Positions 19,298-26,634 of a stretch of DNA of 64,000 nt are shown in pieces. The DNA comes from Actinomycetota bacterium (lineage in GTDB: Bacteria; Actinomycetota; Actinomycetes; JACCUZ01): NCBI GenBank assembly GCA_030841035.1, contig JAVEDI010000042.1, forward strand, positions 20,095 through 84,094, read 5' to 3'. Position 1 is the stretch's first letter, and each line of letters starts with the position of its first letter. The position numbers were made by a program, and so were the translations under genes. The notes under the pieces are model-generated. The model had not been told where the DNA came from. It saw only the letters and a list, made by a program, of their open reading frames with translations, and searched no databases.

Positions 19298-19357
19298 GTG
19301 ATCGTGAGGCAGATCGGCACCGAAACCGTGCCGAATCCCCTCACGATCACCAGCACA
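19298..19357. repeat. 60-bp hairpin repeat, copy 2
   Basis: Second copy of the 19140 element: arms at 19298-19309 and 19339-19350, the same inner stem and the same CCAGCACA tail. It differs from copy 1 by a G-to-A change before the right arm. Conservation of arms, loop and tail in two copies suggests a dispersed element or a repeated protein-binding site. Confidence 0.85.
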
Positions 19358-19374
19358 GCCGACCGGGCAAGCAG

Positions 19375-19407
19375 GAGGCCCGCACCCCTCGGGGGGATGC
19401 GGGCCTC
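19375..19407. terminator. GC-rich hairpin between convergent genes
   Basis: Perfect 10-bp arms GAGGCCCGCA and TGCGGGCCTC enclose CCCC-TC-GGGG, which can extend the stem. This is the common form of actinobacterial terminators, which often lack a U-tract. It sits between the convergent BTAD regulator and PKD genes and could stop transcription from both sides. Confidence 0.7.
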
Positions 19408-19499
19408 TGCCGTCGGGAGCCCGTCGGGGGTCCGGGCTCCCGAGGATCAGGAGGATCACCTTGATCAGGTCGATCACGGCGATCACGGCGATCAGAGGA

Positions 19500-21638
19500 T
19501 CAGTTGGTCACCTGCAGCGTGCCGACGGCGCTGCCGCCCGTCGCGCTGATGTAGGTCACCGTCGACTGACCGGCAGCCGGTTTCGGCAGGACCCCGCCCT
19601 TGAAGGAGAAGGCGCCGGCCGCATCCACGAAGCCCTGCCCGATGTAGGGCCCGTCCGGACTGCTGCCCAGCACGATGGCCACGGCCTGCGCGGCCTTGAC
19701 GCTCGACGCGCCGCTCACGCGCCACTCGCCGCGGGTGCGGTAGCGGGCGGTCAGGCCGGTGAGGGACTCCGCCAGCGCGGCGATCGTGACCTCGTCGGTC
19801 GACTCGGTGCCCTCGGCCGCCGTGGCGACCAGCTTGAGGACCACCGGCGCGTTGTCGATGACGTACCCGGTGTGCACCGTCCCGGCAGGACCGGCCGGCA
19901 GCTTCATCAACGGGTAGGTGAAGGTCGGGCGCGGGACCGACCCGTTGGACAACGTCACCGCCGGCCCACTGACCTGCGACCAGGACAGCGACCGGTGCCC
20001 CGTGGTGCCCGTGGAGTCCAGCGTCACCGTGCGACCGCGTTGCACGATCTGGTCGGCGCCGGCCTGGGCCAGCACAACGGTCGGCGCGGCGACCTCGATC
20101 GCCCGCGTCATCGGGAGGCTGGTGCCACCCGGGCCCGTGACCTTGAGCGTGACGGTGTACCCGCCCGCCGCCTCCGGTGTCCAGACCGCCTGCGAGGTGC
20201 CCTGACCCGCGAGCGTGCCGTTCGGTCCGCCGGAGATCTGCCAGTCGTAACCGGCGATGTCTCCCGTCGATCCGCTGCCGTCGAGGCTGACCGGCTGGCC
20301 CACCTGTGCTTCTGGAGGCGCGACGAACGCCGCGACGGGCAGGCCCGCGGCGAAGCCGCCACCGGTGGTGTCCAGGCCCGACGAGTCGGAACCACCTCGG
20401 GTGGAGGTGACGGTCACCGCAGCCGGCGGCGCGAGAACGTCGTTGAACGTCGTCGACGAGGCGCCCAGCGGTCCGAAGCCCTTCACGCTCAAGGCAGGAA
20501 CGTCGATGTCGACGAGCGCGTCGCTCGAGGTGGCGGCGACGGTGAGCGTGTGGCTGTCGGCGTCGTACGTCGCTTGTGTCACGGTGACCTGGTCGGTCAG
20601 CGAGACGGACTTCCGGGTGACCGGCTTGTCGCTGACGTTGACGACCTCGACCTTCGTGCCGGGCGCGATGTTCTTGTCCACGGCGATACGGGCGTAGTAG
20701 CGACCGTCCTGACCGCGCAACGGGGTGCTCGGGAACTCCAGCGCCGGGTCAGCACTCACCTGGATCGCCTGGCCGACCTCGGAGGAGGCAAAGACCTCGA
20801 TGAAGCCTTTGCCGTCACTGCCCGTGCGGTACACGGCCTTGTCGACGTCCAGGCCGCTGTTGGTGGCGTAACGGCCCTGGACCGAGAACAGGTCGGTGCT
20901 CGCCAGCTCGGTGGTGGTCCCGTCTGCGTTGACCTGCTCGACCTTGACGTAGTTGGTGTTGTACGGACTGCCGACCACCTGGTGGTCCTGCGTGGGATCA
21001 CCCGTGTATCCCGCGGGTGCCGCCGGCTCGACGGTCGGGTCCCACTTGAGGAACGGGCCGATGCGACTCTTCAGCGCGCCACCGAAGGCACCCGGCGTGA
21101 TGCCGATGTCCTCGGTCATGTTGATGCCTTTGCCGCCCGAGGTGGTGAACTGGTCGACGCCGTAGGGGTGCGTGATGCGCCAGGTGACGCCGTCCGGGGC
21201 CCCGGTGGCGCGGATGCGCACCCGCCCGAACACCATCTGGTCACCCGGGACGACCTGCCCGGTCGCCCACGCGCCCTCGAGGTCCATGCCGACCGTCAGG
21301 TCGACGCCCTGCACGGCAAGTTGCGCGCCCGCCATCTGGTAGAAGAACTCGCCCGGGAAGTTGTCCGGGTACGAGACGGGCAGGTCCGGGTTGGGGACCT
21401 CGGCAGGCAGCGTCGAGCACAGCGGGTCGTCCAACGTTGTGCACGCCTCGAGACGCACGCCGTTGCTGTCCTTGTACCAAGCCGGGAAACCGTGCTCGGC
21501 GATCGGTCCTACCTGCACGAGCGAGCCGTGCCTGCTGCCCGGGTCCATCACGGCCCCGAGCGCCCCCACCACGGCAGTACTGGCAAGCACCAGCACAGTG
21601 CCCGCGCTCACCACCGCCCGCGTCAGCTTCCTGTTCAT
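19500..21638 (-). CDS. Secreted PKD-domain protein
   Basis: About 712 residues. A signal peptide (VVSAGTVLVLASTAVVGALGA) opens a long extracellular chain. The N-terminal region (about 35-330, starting near EHGFPAWYKDSNGVRLEAC) resembles a domain I have seen in secreted actinobacterial proteins of unknown function. At about 440-525 lies a PKD-type beta-sandwich (PVSLDGSGSTGDIAGYDWQI), and a second, weaker one follows (RTVTLDSTGTTGHRSLSWSQ). No catalytic motif or sorting signal is visible. The ATG at 21638 has GGAGGGG about five bases upstream. It is divergent from the multicopper oxidase and probably shares its control region, so it may be a surface partner of that enzyme. Confidence 0.8.
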   Translation of the reverse strand: MNRKLTRAVVSAGTVLVLASTAVVGALGAVMDPGSRHGSLVQVGPIAEHGFPAWYKDSNGVRLEACTTLDDPLCSTLPAEVPNPDLPVSYPDNFPGEFFYQMAGAQLAVQGVDLTVGMDLEGAWATGQVVPGDQMVFGRVRIRATGAPDGVTWRITHPYGVDQFTTSGGKGINMTEDIGITPGAFGGALKSRIGPFLKWDPTVEPAAPAGYTGDPTQDHQVVGSPYNTNYVKVEQVNADGTTTELASTDLFSVQGRYATNSGLDVDKAVYRTGSDGKGFIEVFASSEVGQAIQVSADPALEFPSTPLRGQDGRYYARIAVDKNIAPGTKVEVVNVSDKPVTRKSVSLTDQVTVTQATYDADSHTLTVAATSSDALVDIDVPALSVKGFGPLGASSTTFNDVLAPPAAVTVTSTRGGSDSSGLDTTGGGFAAGLPVAAFVAPPEAQVGQPVSLDGSGSTGDIAGYDWQISGGPNGTLAGQGTSQAVWTPEAAGGYTVTLKVTGPGGTSLPMTRAIEVAAPTVVLAQAGADQIVQRGRTVTLDSTGTTGHRSLSWSQVSGPAVTLSNGSVPRPTFTYPLMKLPAGPAGTVHTGYVIDNAPVVLKLVATAAEGTESTDEVTIAALAESLTGLTARYRTRGEWRVSGASSVKAAQAVAIVLGSSPDGPYIGQGFVDAAGAFSFKGGVLPKPAAGQSTVTYISATGGSAVGTLQVTN

Positions 21639-21977
21639 CAGCACCCCTCCGATGGCTCAACCCGGGGCATGGCCTCGGGCCTATCCCCGGAAGGGTCACG
21701 GGGGACCGTCACGATGGCGTCATGACAGACGATCGCAGAGCAGGGCCGGCGGCCACGGATCTGCCCTTCGCCCTCCACGGCCCTGTCTCGTCGCGACGGC
21801 GCAAAGGGACAAACGCGGTGCAGCAGCACGCAACCGGGTGACATCCAATCGCCCTCGGCGAGACGCCCGCTGCAGCGCGTGACTTTTTGCGGAGTTTTTG
21901 CGCTGCGGTTCCACTGTGTCTGCGGGGGTGGGGACCGGGGGGTCGCCTACAGGTCCGCAACGAGGGGAAGAAGAACC
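21639..21977. other. Divergent control region, PKD protein and multicopper oxidase
   Basis: About 340 bases with no credible gene. It must carry both divergent promoters. Relatively AT-rich sequence with an 11-base tandem near-repeat (TTTTTGCGGAG TTTTTGCGCTG) lies at 21884-21905, about 75 bases before the oxidase start, and is the best candidate for a regulator or promoter site. A GC-rich dyad around 21661-21690 may affect the PKD leader. I do not recognise the regulator. Confidence 0.5.
21884..21905. promoter_or_regulatory. 11-bp tandem near-repeat upstream of multicopper oxidase
   Basis: Two adjacent 11-base units share TTTTTGCG and a final G. Repeats with one-helical-turn spacing are typical of regulator sites on one DNA face. 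The local T-richness stands out in this genome. Function is inferred only from form and position. Confidence 0.4.
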
Positions 21978-23630
21978 ATGGGCGTCAACAGACGTGATGT
22001 GCTCAAGCTCGGCGCGCTGGGCGCCGTCGGTGCCGCGGGACTGACCGTGCCGTTCGGCTCATCAGTCGCCACCAAGTCAGCCAGTCGGCTCGGGTCGAAG
22101 AACATGCCGAAGCCGTTCGAGGCGAAGTTCCGCTACCAGTCGGTCCTCGAGCCCTACCGCACCGAGGTCGACGCAGCGGGCAAGAGCTGCGACTACTACA
22201 GCGTCTTGCAGAGGGCCGGCACGGCCGCCATCCTGCCCGGCCTGACGTCGCCAGTGTTCGGCTACTACGGCTACAACCGCAGCACACGCCAGTGGGTCGG
22301 TGGCCTGCCAGGGCCACTGATCAAGACCGAGCAGGGCCGCGATGTGGTGCTGCGCGTGCGCAACCAGCTGCCCCAGGTCAACCCGTTGTCGGGCAACCCG
22401 TTCAAGACCTCGACCCACCTGCACGGCTCAGCTTCCAAGCCGCAGTACGACGGCTACGCCAGCGACGTGACGCCGTCCGGCAGCTACAAGGACTACCACT
22501 ACCCGAACATGCAGGCCGCCCGCACGCTGTGGTACCACGACCACGGTGTGCACTTCACGGCGCAGAACGCCTACTCCGGACTCGCCGCGCAGTACCACAT
22601 GCACGACCCCGCGGAGCGCGCACTGTTGCCGCAAGGGGACTACGACGTCGCGCTGACGATGTCCGACGCGATGTTCGCAGCCGACGGCAGCCTCGCGTAC
22701 GACGACAACTCCCACTCCGGGCTGTGGGGCGACATCATCCTGGTCAACGGCGTGCCGTGGCCGACGATGAAGGTGTCCAAGCGCGTCTACCGGTTCCGGC
22801 TGCTCAACGCGTCGATCTCCCGTTCCTACCGTCCGACCCTCAGCAACGGTGCGCCGCTCGTCATGGTGGCGACTGACGGTGGCCTGATGCCGAAGGCACA
22901 GGCCGTGACCAGCTACCGGCACGGTGGTGCCGAGCGCTACGAGTTCCTCATCGACTTCACCAACTACAAGGCCGGTACGCAGATCCAGCTGAAGAACCTC
23001 AGCAACAAGAACAACGTCGACTACGACTTCACCGACCGGATCATGCAGTTCGAGGTCACCGACGACTCCTTCACCAAGCAGAACAACGTCGTGCCGACCA
23101 CCCTGGTCGACGTACCCGTCATGAACCTCGTCGAGAAGCCCTCGTACAAGGTGCGCAACCTCGCGGTCGAGCGCCAGGGCGGCGAGTGGAAGATCAACGG
23201 CAAGAGCTGGGTCGATGTCGTCGAGAGCGACTACAAGCTGGTCCTCGCCGATCCCGAGCTGAACGACGTGGAGATCTGGGAGATCGAGAACAAGTCGGGT
23301 GGCTGGTTCCACCCGGTGCACATCCACCTGATCGACTTCCAGGTCATCGATCGCAACGGAAAGCCGCCGTTCGCCTACGAGCGCGGGCCCAAGGACGTCG
23401 TGTACGTCGGGGAGAACGAGAAGGTCCGCGTCATGATGCGCTTCGAGCACCAGCGCGGCTACTACATGGTCCACTGCCACAACCTGCCGCACGAGGATCA
23501 CGACATGATGCAGCAGTTCTCGGTCGGCATGAAGGGCGTCGCGCACGACGAGAACGACCCGATCGAGGCGGACAAGTGCAAGGCAGACCGGCTGCCCCGC
23601 GACGAAGACCCCGACTACGTCAAGACGTGA
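21978..23630 (+). CDS. Multicopper oxidase (CotA/phenoxazinone synthase-like)
   Basis: Exported oxidase of 550 residues that couples one-electron oxidation of a substrate to reduction of oxygen to water. The N-terminus has a probable Tat signal (NRRDVLKLGALGAVGAAGL). All four copper signatures are present: THLHGSASKPQYDG, LWYHDHGVHFTA, GGWFHPVHIHLIDFQ and MVHCHNLPHEDHDMM, the last with the type-1 ligands and an axial methionine. Spacing resembles the three-domain CotA and phenoxazinone synthase group. The ATG at 21978 fits the Tat motif. Its stop overlaps the signal peptidase start (GTGA). Substrate is unknown; copper or pigment/phenol oxidation are both possible. Confidence 0.93.
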   Translation: MGVNRRDVLKLGALGAVGAAGLTVPFGSSVATKSASRLGSKNMPKPFEAKFRYQSVLEPYRTEVDAAGKSCDYYSVLQRAGTAAILPGLTSPVFGYYGYNRSTRQWVGGLPGPLIKTEQGRDVVLRVRNQLPQVNPLSGNPFKTSTHLHGSASKPQYDGYASDVTPSGSYKDYHYPNMQAARTLWYHDHGVHFTAQNAYSGLAAQYHMHDPAERALLPQGDYDVALTMSDAMFAADGSLAYDDNSHSGLWGDIILVNGVPWPTMKVSKRVYRFRLLNASISRSYRPTLSNGAPLVMVATDGGLMPKAQAVTSYRHGGAERYEFLIDFTNYKAGTQIQLKNLSNKNNVDYDFTDRIMQFEVTDDSFTKQNNVVPTTLVDVPVMNLVEKPSYKVRNLAVERQGGEWKINGKSWVDVVESDYKLVLADPELNDVEIWEIENKSGGWFHPVHIHLIDFQVIDRNGKPPFAYERGPKDVVYVGENEKVRVMMRFEHQRGYYMVHCHNLPHEDHDMMQQFSVGMKGVAHDENDPIEADKCKADRLPRDEDPDYVKT

Positions 23631-24214
23631 GCCGGCTGCAGACGGCTCCTGCGCCGGGGGGCACCCGCCCGTCCGGTGCAGGAGCGTGCGATGCCCCGGC
23701 CGCTGCGGGCGGCGCAGCCCGTCGCGTCCGGGTGCACGGCTGGCTGCTGTTGCTGCTCGTCGTGGCAGCCGTCGTCGTGGCGCGGGCTGTCGCGGTCACC
23801 CCTGTGACCGTCTCGTCCGAGAGCATGGTTCCCACGCTTGCCCGCGGCGACGTCGTGCTCGTCGACAAGGCGGTGTGGCGCCTACGTGGACCGCACCGAG
23901 GTGAGCTGGTGGTGTTCGACGCCGCCGACCACCAGCGGAGCCTCAAGCGCATGGTCGCCGTCGGGGGAGACACCGTGGAGATCCGCGACGCCATCCTCTA
24001 TGTCAACGGCCGCCGTGTCCCCGAGCCCTACGTCGACCACAGCCGCATCGACGGCCTCTACTTCGGGCCGGTGCGCGTGCCCGACGACCGGGTCTTCGTG
24101 CTGGGCGACAACCGCTCGAACTCGATCGACTCGCGCGCGTACGGTCCGGTCGCGCGCGGCGCGCTGATCGGCACCGCCGTACTCGGCCTGTGGCCGACGC
24201 ACACCATCGGGTAG
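23627..24214 (+). CDS. lepB: Signal peptidase I, coupled to multicopper oxidase
   Basis: Type I signal peptidase of 195 residues with one N-terminal membrane helix (about 38-57). The catalytic serine is in SSESMVPTL (Ser66) and the lysine in SLKRMVAVGGD (Lys107). Box E (FVLGDNRSNSIDSR) is complete. The GTG start lies inside the oxidase stop codon, so it is made with the oxidase and may serve this locus rather than general export. It is shorter than housekeeping actinobacterial LepB proteins. A dedicated substrate, perhaps the PKD protein, is inference. Confidence 0.88.
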   Translation: MSRLQTAPAPGGTRPSGAGACDAPAAAGGAARRVRVHGWLLLLLVVAAVVVARAVAVTPVTVSSESMVPTLARGDVVLVDKAVWRLRGPHRGELVVFDAADHQRSLKRMVAVGGDTVEIRDAILYVNGRRVPEPYVDHSRIDGLYFGPVRVPDDRVFVLGDNRSNSIDSRAYGPVARGALIGTAVLGLWPTHTIG

Positions 24215-24247
24215 CAGCCGTGCTCGACCGCCGGTCGCGAGCGGCGC

Positions 24248-25300
24248 TCAGCCGGGCAGCAGCAGAGTGCTGTCGCCGAACTCGTGGCCGAGATAGCCCT
24301 CGCGCTCGGCAGCGCGATAAGCGACCGACACCAGGTCCGGGCCCGCGACGGCCTGCAGCAACGCCAGGTGCGATGCACCCGGCTCGTGCCAGCCGGTGAT
24401 CAGGCCGCCGACGACACGGGCCGGGCGCTGCGGTCCGAGCACGAGATCGGTCCAGCCTTCTCCCGCGACGAGCGAGCCGTCCGGCAGCGCGACCGACTCG
24501 ATCGCGCGCGTCACCGTCGTGCCCACCGCGACGACCCGCCCACCCGCCGCCCTGGTGGCGTTGACCAGCCGGGCCGTCGGCGCAGGCACCCGGTAGCGCT
24601 CGGGCAGCGGGGCCTCCCCCTTCTCCAGCGAGGAGACGCCGGTGTGCAACGTGACGGGTGCGAGCACCACGCCCGAGGTGACCAGGTCGGCCACCAGCGC
24701 CTCGGTGAACGGCCGTCCGGCGCTCGGCATCTCCGCGCTGCCGGCATCGCGGGCGAAGACCGTCTGGTAGGCCGTGAGCGGCCAGCGGCCGGGCACGTAG
24801 TCGTAGGCGATCGGCCGGCCGTGCCGGGCGAGGTACGTCGACACGGGTTGCGGTACGTCGACGCGCGCGCGCCAGAGCCGCGGCGCAGCCAGGCCCGCCT
24901 CCGGGTAAGTCTCTTCGAGCACCAAGGATCCCTCGGCAACCGCGATCGCTTCGGTCCGGCGGCCGTCGCGCAGCGGCCCGGCTGCCCGGTCGCCGGGTCG
25001 GAGCTCGACGACCCACGTGTCCTCGACCAGCTCGGTGGAGAAGTGCACGGTGACGTGCTGGCCGCCGTGGCGCACTCCCGACACGGCTGCGGCGAGCGTC
25101 GCCGACGTGTTGACCACCATTAGGTCACCCTGCTCCAGGAAGCCCGTCAGGTCGGCGAACCGCGCATGCCGCACATCGCCAGGACGGGCCACCAGCAGGC
25201 GCACACCGTCGCGTGGCACGCCGCGTGCCTCCGGCGGCTGCGACGCCGAAGGAAGTGGGGTGCGGGGCAACCCGGGGCCGACGAGCTGGTCGAGGCTCAC
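24248..25300 (-). CDS. queA: QueA-like S-adenosylmethionine:tRNA ribosyltransferase-isomerase
   Basis: Soluble protein of 350 residues with the QueA fold. Recognisable blocks are DLMVVNTSATLAAAVSG, PTEALVADLVTSG-like FTEALVADLVTSGVVLAPVTLHTGVSS, RVVAVGTTVTRAIESVA and LITGWHEPGASHLALLQAV. QueA normally transfers the ribosyl group of SAM to preQ1 in tRNA during queuosine synthesis. No other queuosine gene is in this window, and actinobacterial members of this family are often found without the pathway, so the true reaction may differ. It is coupled to the upstream SDR by a GTGA overlap and so probably shares the SoxR-type promoter. Confidence 0.8.
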   Translation of the reverse strand: MSLDQLVGPGLPRTPLPSASQPPEARGVPRDGVRLLVARPGDVRHARFADLTGFLEQGDLMVVNTSATLAAAVSGVRHGGQHVTVHFSTELVEDTWVVELRPGDRAAGPLRDGRRTEAIAVAEGSLVLEETYPEAGLAAPRLWRARVDVPQPVSTYLARHGRPIAYDYVPGRWPLTAYQTVFARDAGSAEMPSAGRPFTEALVADLVTSGVVLAPVTLHTGVSSLEKGEAPLPERYRVPAPTARLVNATRAAGGRVVAVGTTVTRAIESVALPDGSLVAGEGWTDLVLGPQRPARVVGGLITGWHEPGASHLALLQAVAGPDLVSVAYRAAEREGYLGHEFGDSTLLLPG

Positions 25301-25995
25301 CGGGCCGCCGACGCGGCGAGCAGCTCGGTCGCGCGATAGCGACCGCTCGGCGGCCGTTGCTCGATCAGCCTCAGCAGCGCCGGCACCACTGACGCGGGCT
25401 CCGGCCGGTCGGAGATGTCCTCGCCCGGGAAGGCCTGCTGGTGCATCGCCGTGCGCATGTCACCGGGGTCGAAGCTGTAGACGCCGAGTCCGGGCTCTTC
25501 GAGCGCCAGCACCGCGGTCAGCTGGTCGAGGGCCGCCTTGGCGGAGCCGTAGCCACCCCAACCCGGGTAACTCTCGACGGCCGCGTCGGAGCTGATGTTG
25601 ACAAGGGCCCCCTGACGGGCCACGAGGTCCGGCAGCACCGACTGCAGCAGCGCCAACGGCGCGTGGACGTCGACGTCGTACACCCGCACGAGCTCCGCGA
25701 GAGGGTAGTCGGCGAGTCTCGGCTGAGGGCTCGGTCCGAGGTGGCTGGCGTTGTTGACGAGCAGGTCAAGACCGCCGAGCTCGACGGTCGCGCACCTCAT
25801 CGAGGCACGGTGGTCCGGGTCGGTGACGTCACCGGGCAGCACGCGGACCTGCTCAGGCGACAGGCGGCGTACGGCGGCGGCGAGATCACGCGCGTTGCGC
25901 GCGTCGAGGACCAGGGACCAGCCCCGGGCGGCGAGAGCCTCGGCGAGCGCCAGCCCCAGCCCTCGCGAAGCGCCGGTGACAAGGGCGACGGACAT
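25297..25995 (-). CDS. Short-chain dehydrogenase/reductase
   Basis: Classical SDR of 232 residues. The cofactor site TGASRGLGLALAEAL is at residues 7-21, DV in LPGDVTD contacts adenine, the NNAS motif is present (LLVNNASHLG), and the catalytic tetrad Ser-Tyr-Lys appears in NISSD and GYGSAKAALDQL. The tyrosine is in WGGYGSAK. Substrate unknown. ATG start at 25995. It is the first gene of a two-gene unit with the QueA-like enzyme and is divergent from a SoxR-type regulator across a 72-bp gap, so it is a probable SoxR target. Confidence 0.88.
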   Translation of the reverse strand: MSVALVTGASRGLGLALAEALAARGWSLVLDARNARDLAAAVRRLSPEQVRVLPGDVTDPDHRASMRCATVELGGLDLLVNNASHLGPSPQPRLADYPLAELVRVYDVDVHAPLALLQSVLPDLVARQGALVNISSDAAVESYPGWGGYGSAKAALDQLTAVLALEEPGLGVYSFDPGDMRTAMHQQAFPGEDISDRPEPASVVPALLRLIEQRPPSGRYRATELLAASAAR

Positions 25996-26028
25996 GTATC
26001 ACTCCTGTGGCTCGGAGAATGTGCGATC

Positions 26029-26059
26029 ATCCTTGTAGTTGAAGTGAGGTTCAGGTCAA
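26029..26059 (-). promoter_or_regulatory. MerR/SoxR-type promoter with 19-bp spacer
   Basis: Read on the minus strand, a -35 box TTGACC (26054-26059) and a -10-like AAGGAT (26029-26034) are 19 bp apart, the over-long spacing that MerR-family activators correct. The spacer contains CCTCACTTCAACTACAAGG, which resembles the SoxR box CCTCAAGTTAACTTGAGG with one inserted base and some changes. It would drive the SDR-QueA unit. The match is imperfect and is judged by eye. Confidence 0.45.
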
Positions 26060-26067
26060 GGAGCGGC

Positions 26068-26535
26068 ATGCTGTCGGCGAACCTGCTCACGGTCGGCGCG
26101 GTCGCGGCGCGCAGCGGCTTCGCGCCCTCGGCGCTGCGCTACTACGAGCGCCTCGGCCTGATCGAGGCGGTCCGCACCACCGGAGGGCAGCGCCGTTACC
26201 GGCGCAGCGTCCTGCGGCGCCTCGCCTTCATCCGAGCGGCCCGCAACGTGGGGCTGAGGCTGAACGAGGTGTCCGACGCGCTGGCCACGTTGCCCGGCGG
26301 CCGGACCCCGACCCGGGCCGACTGGACCCGTCTCTCCCGCACCTGGCGCAGCCGGCTCGACGACCAGATCGCCGCTCTGTCTGCCCTGCGCGACGGTCTC
26401 GACTCGTGCATCGGCTGCGGCTGCCTCTCGTTGCGCCGGTGCGCCTTCTCCAACCCGGCCGACCAGGCCGCGACGGGCCCCGGCGCGGCCTTCCTGCCCG
26501 CACTGCTGCGACGGCCCCAGCCGCACGACCGCTGA
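26068..26535 (+). CDS. soxR: SoxR-type [2Fe-2S] MerR family regulator
   Basis: Regulator of 155 residues. The MerR helix-turn-helix and wing fill residues 7-75 (LTVGAVAARSGFAPSALRYY, GGQRRYRR), followed by a dimerisation helix. The cluster motif CIGCGCLSLRRC places cysteines at 114, 117, 119 and 125, exactly the C-x2-C-x-C-x5-C pattern of SoxR. In Actinobacteria SoxR senses redox-cycling compounds and endogenous pigments rather than only superoxide. ATG with AAGGAG upstream. It faces the SDR-QueA unit across 72 bp. Confidence 0.92.
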   Translation: MLSANLLTVGAVAARSGFAPSALRYYERLGLIEAVRTTGGQRRYRRSVLRRLAFIRAARNVGLRLNEVSDALATLPGGRTPTRADWTRLSRTWRSRLDDQIAALSALRDGLDSCIGCGCLSLRRCAFSNPADQAATGPGAAFLPALLRRPQPHDR

Positions 26536-26634
26536 GCTGACACCGCGTCCGGTCGCCGCGAGGGCACGCTGTGTGGTGGCCCGTCACCCTGCTGGGGGAG
26601 TCGGCAGGACGCCCTGCGCAGGTACGGTTCTGAG

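Larger units (their letters stand above)
19008..19499. other. Repeat-rich intergenic gap, no gene seen
   Basis: About 490 bases between two convergent genes. From left to right it holds a cytosine-rich low-complexity tract (CCGCCCC units, about 19050-19139), two copies of a 60-bp hairpin repeat, a GC-rich terminator-like hairpin at 19375-19407 and a 9-bp-period GATCA tract up to the stop of the PKD gene. No credible coding region of normal composition is visible. An open frame on the minus strand starting at 19486 would give a short hydrophobic peptide (MIAVIDLIKVILLILG) and then low-complexity sequence; I do not annotate it as a gene. Confidence 0.7.

Noticed and set aside
19004..19486. 160-residue minus-strand frame downstream of the PKD gene
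   Set aside because: After a short hydrophobic start it is Gly/Arg/Ala low-complexity read through the repeats and the cytosine-rich tract; kept only as a note on the 9-bp tract.
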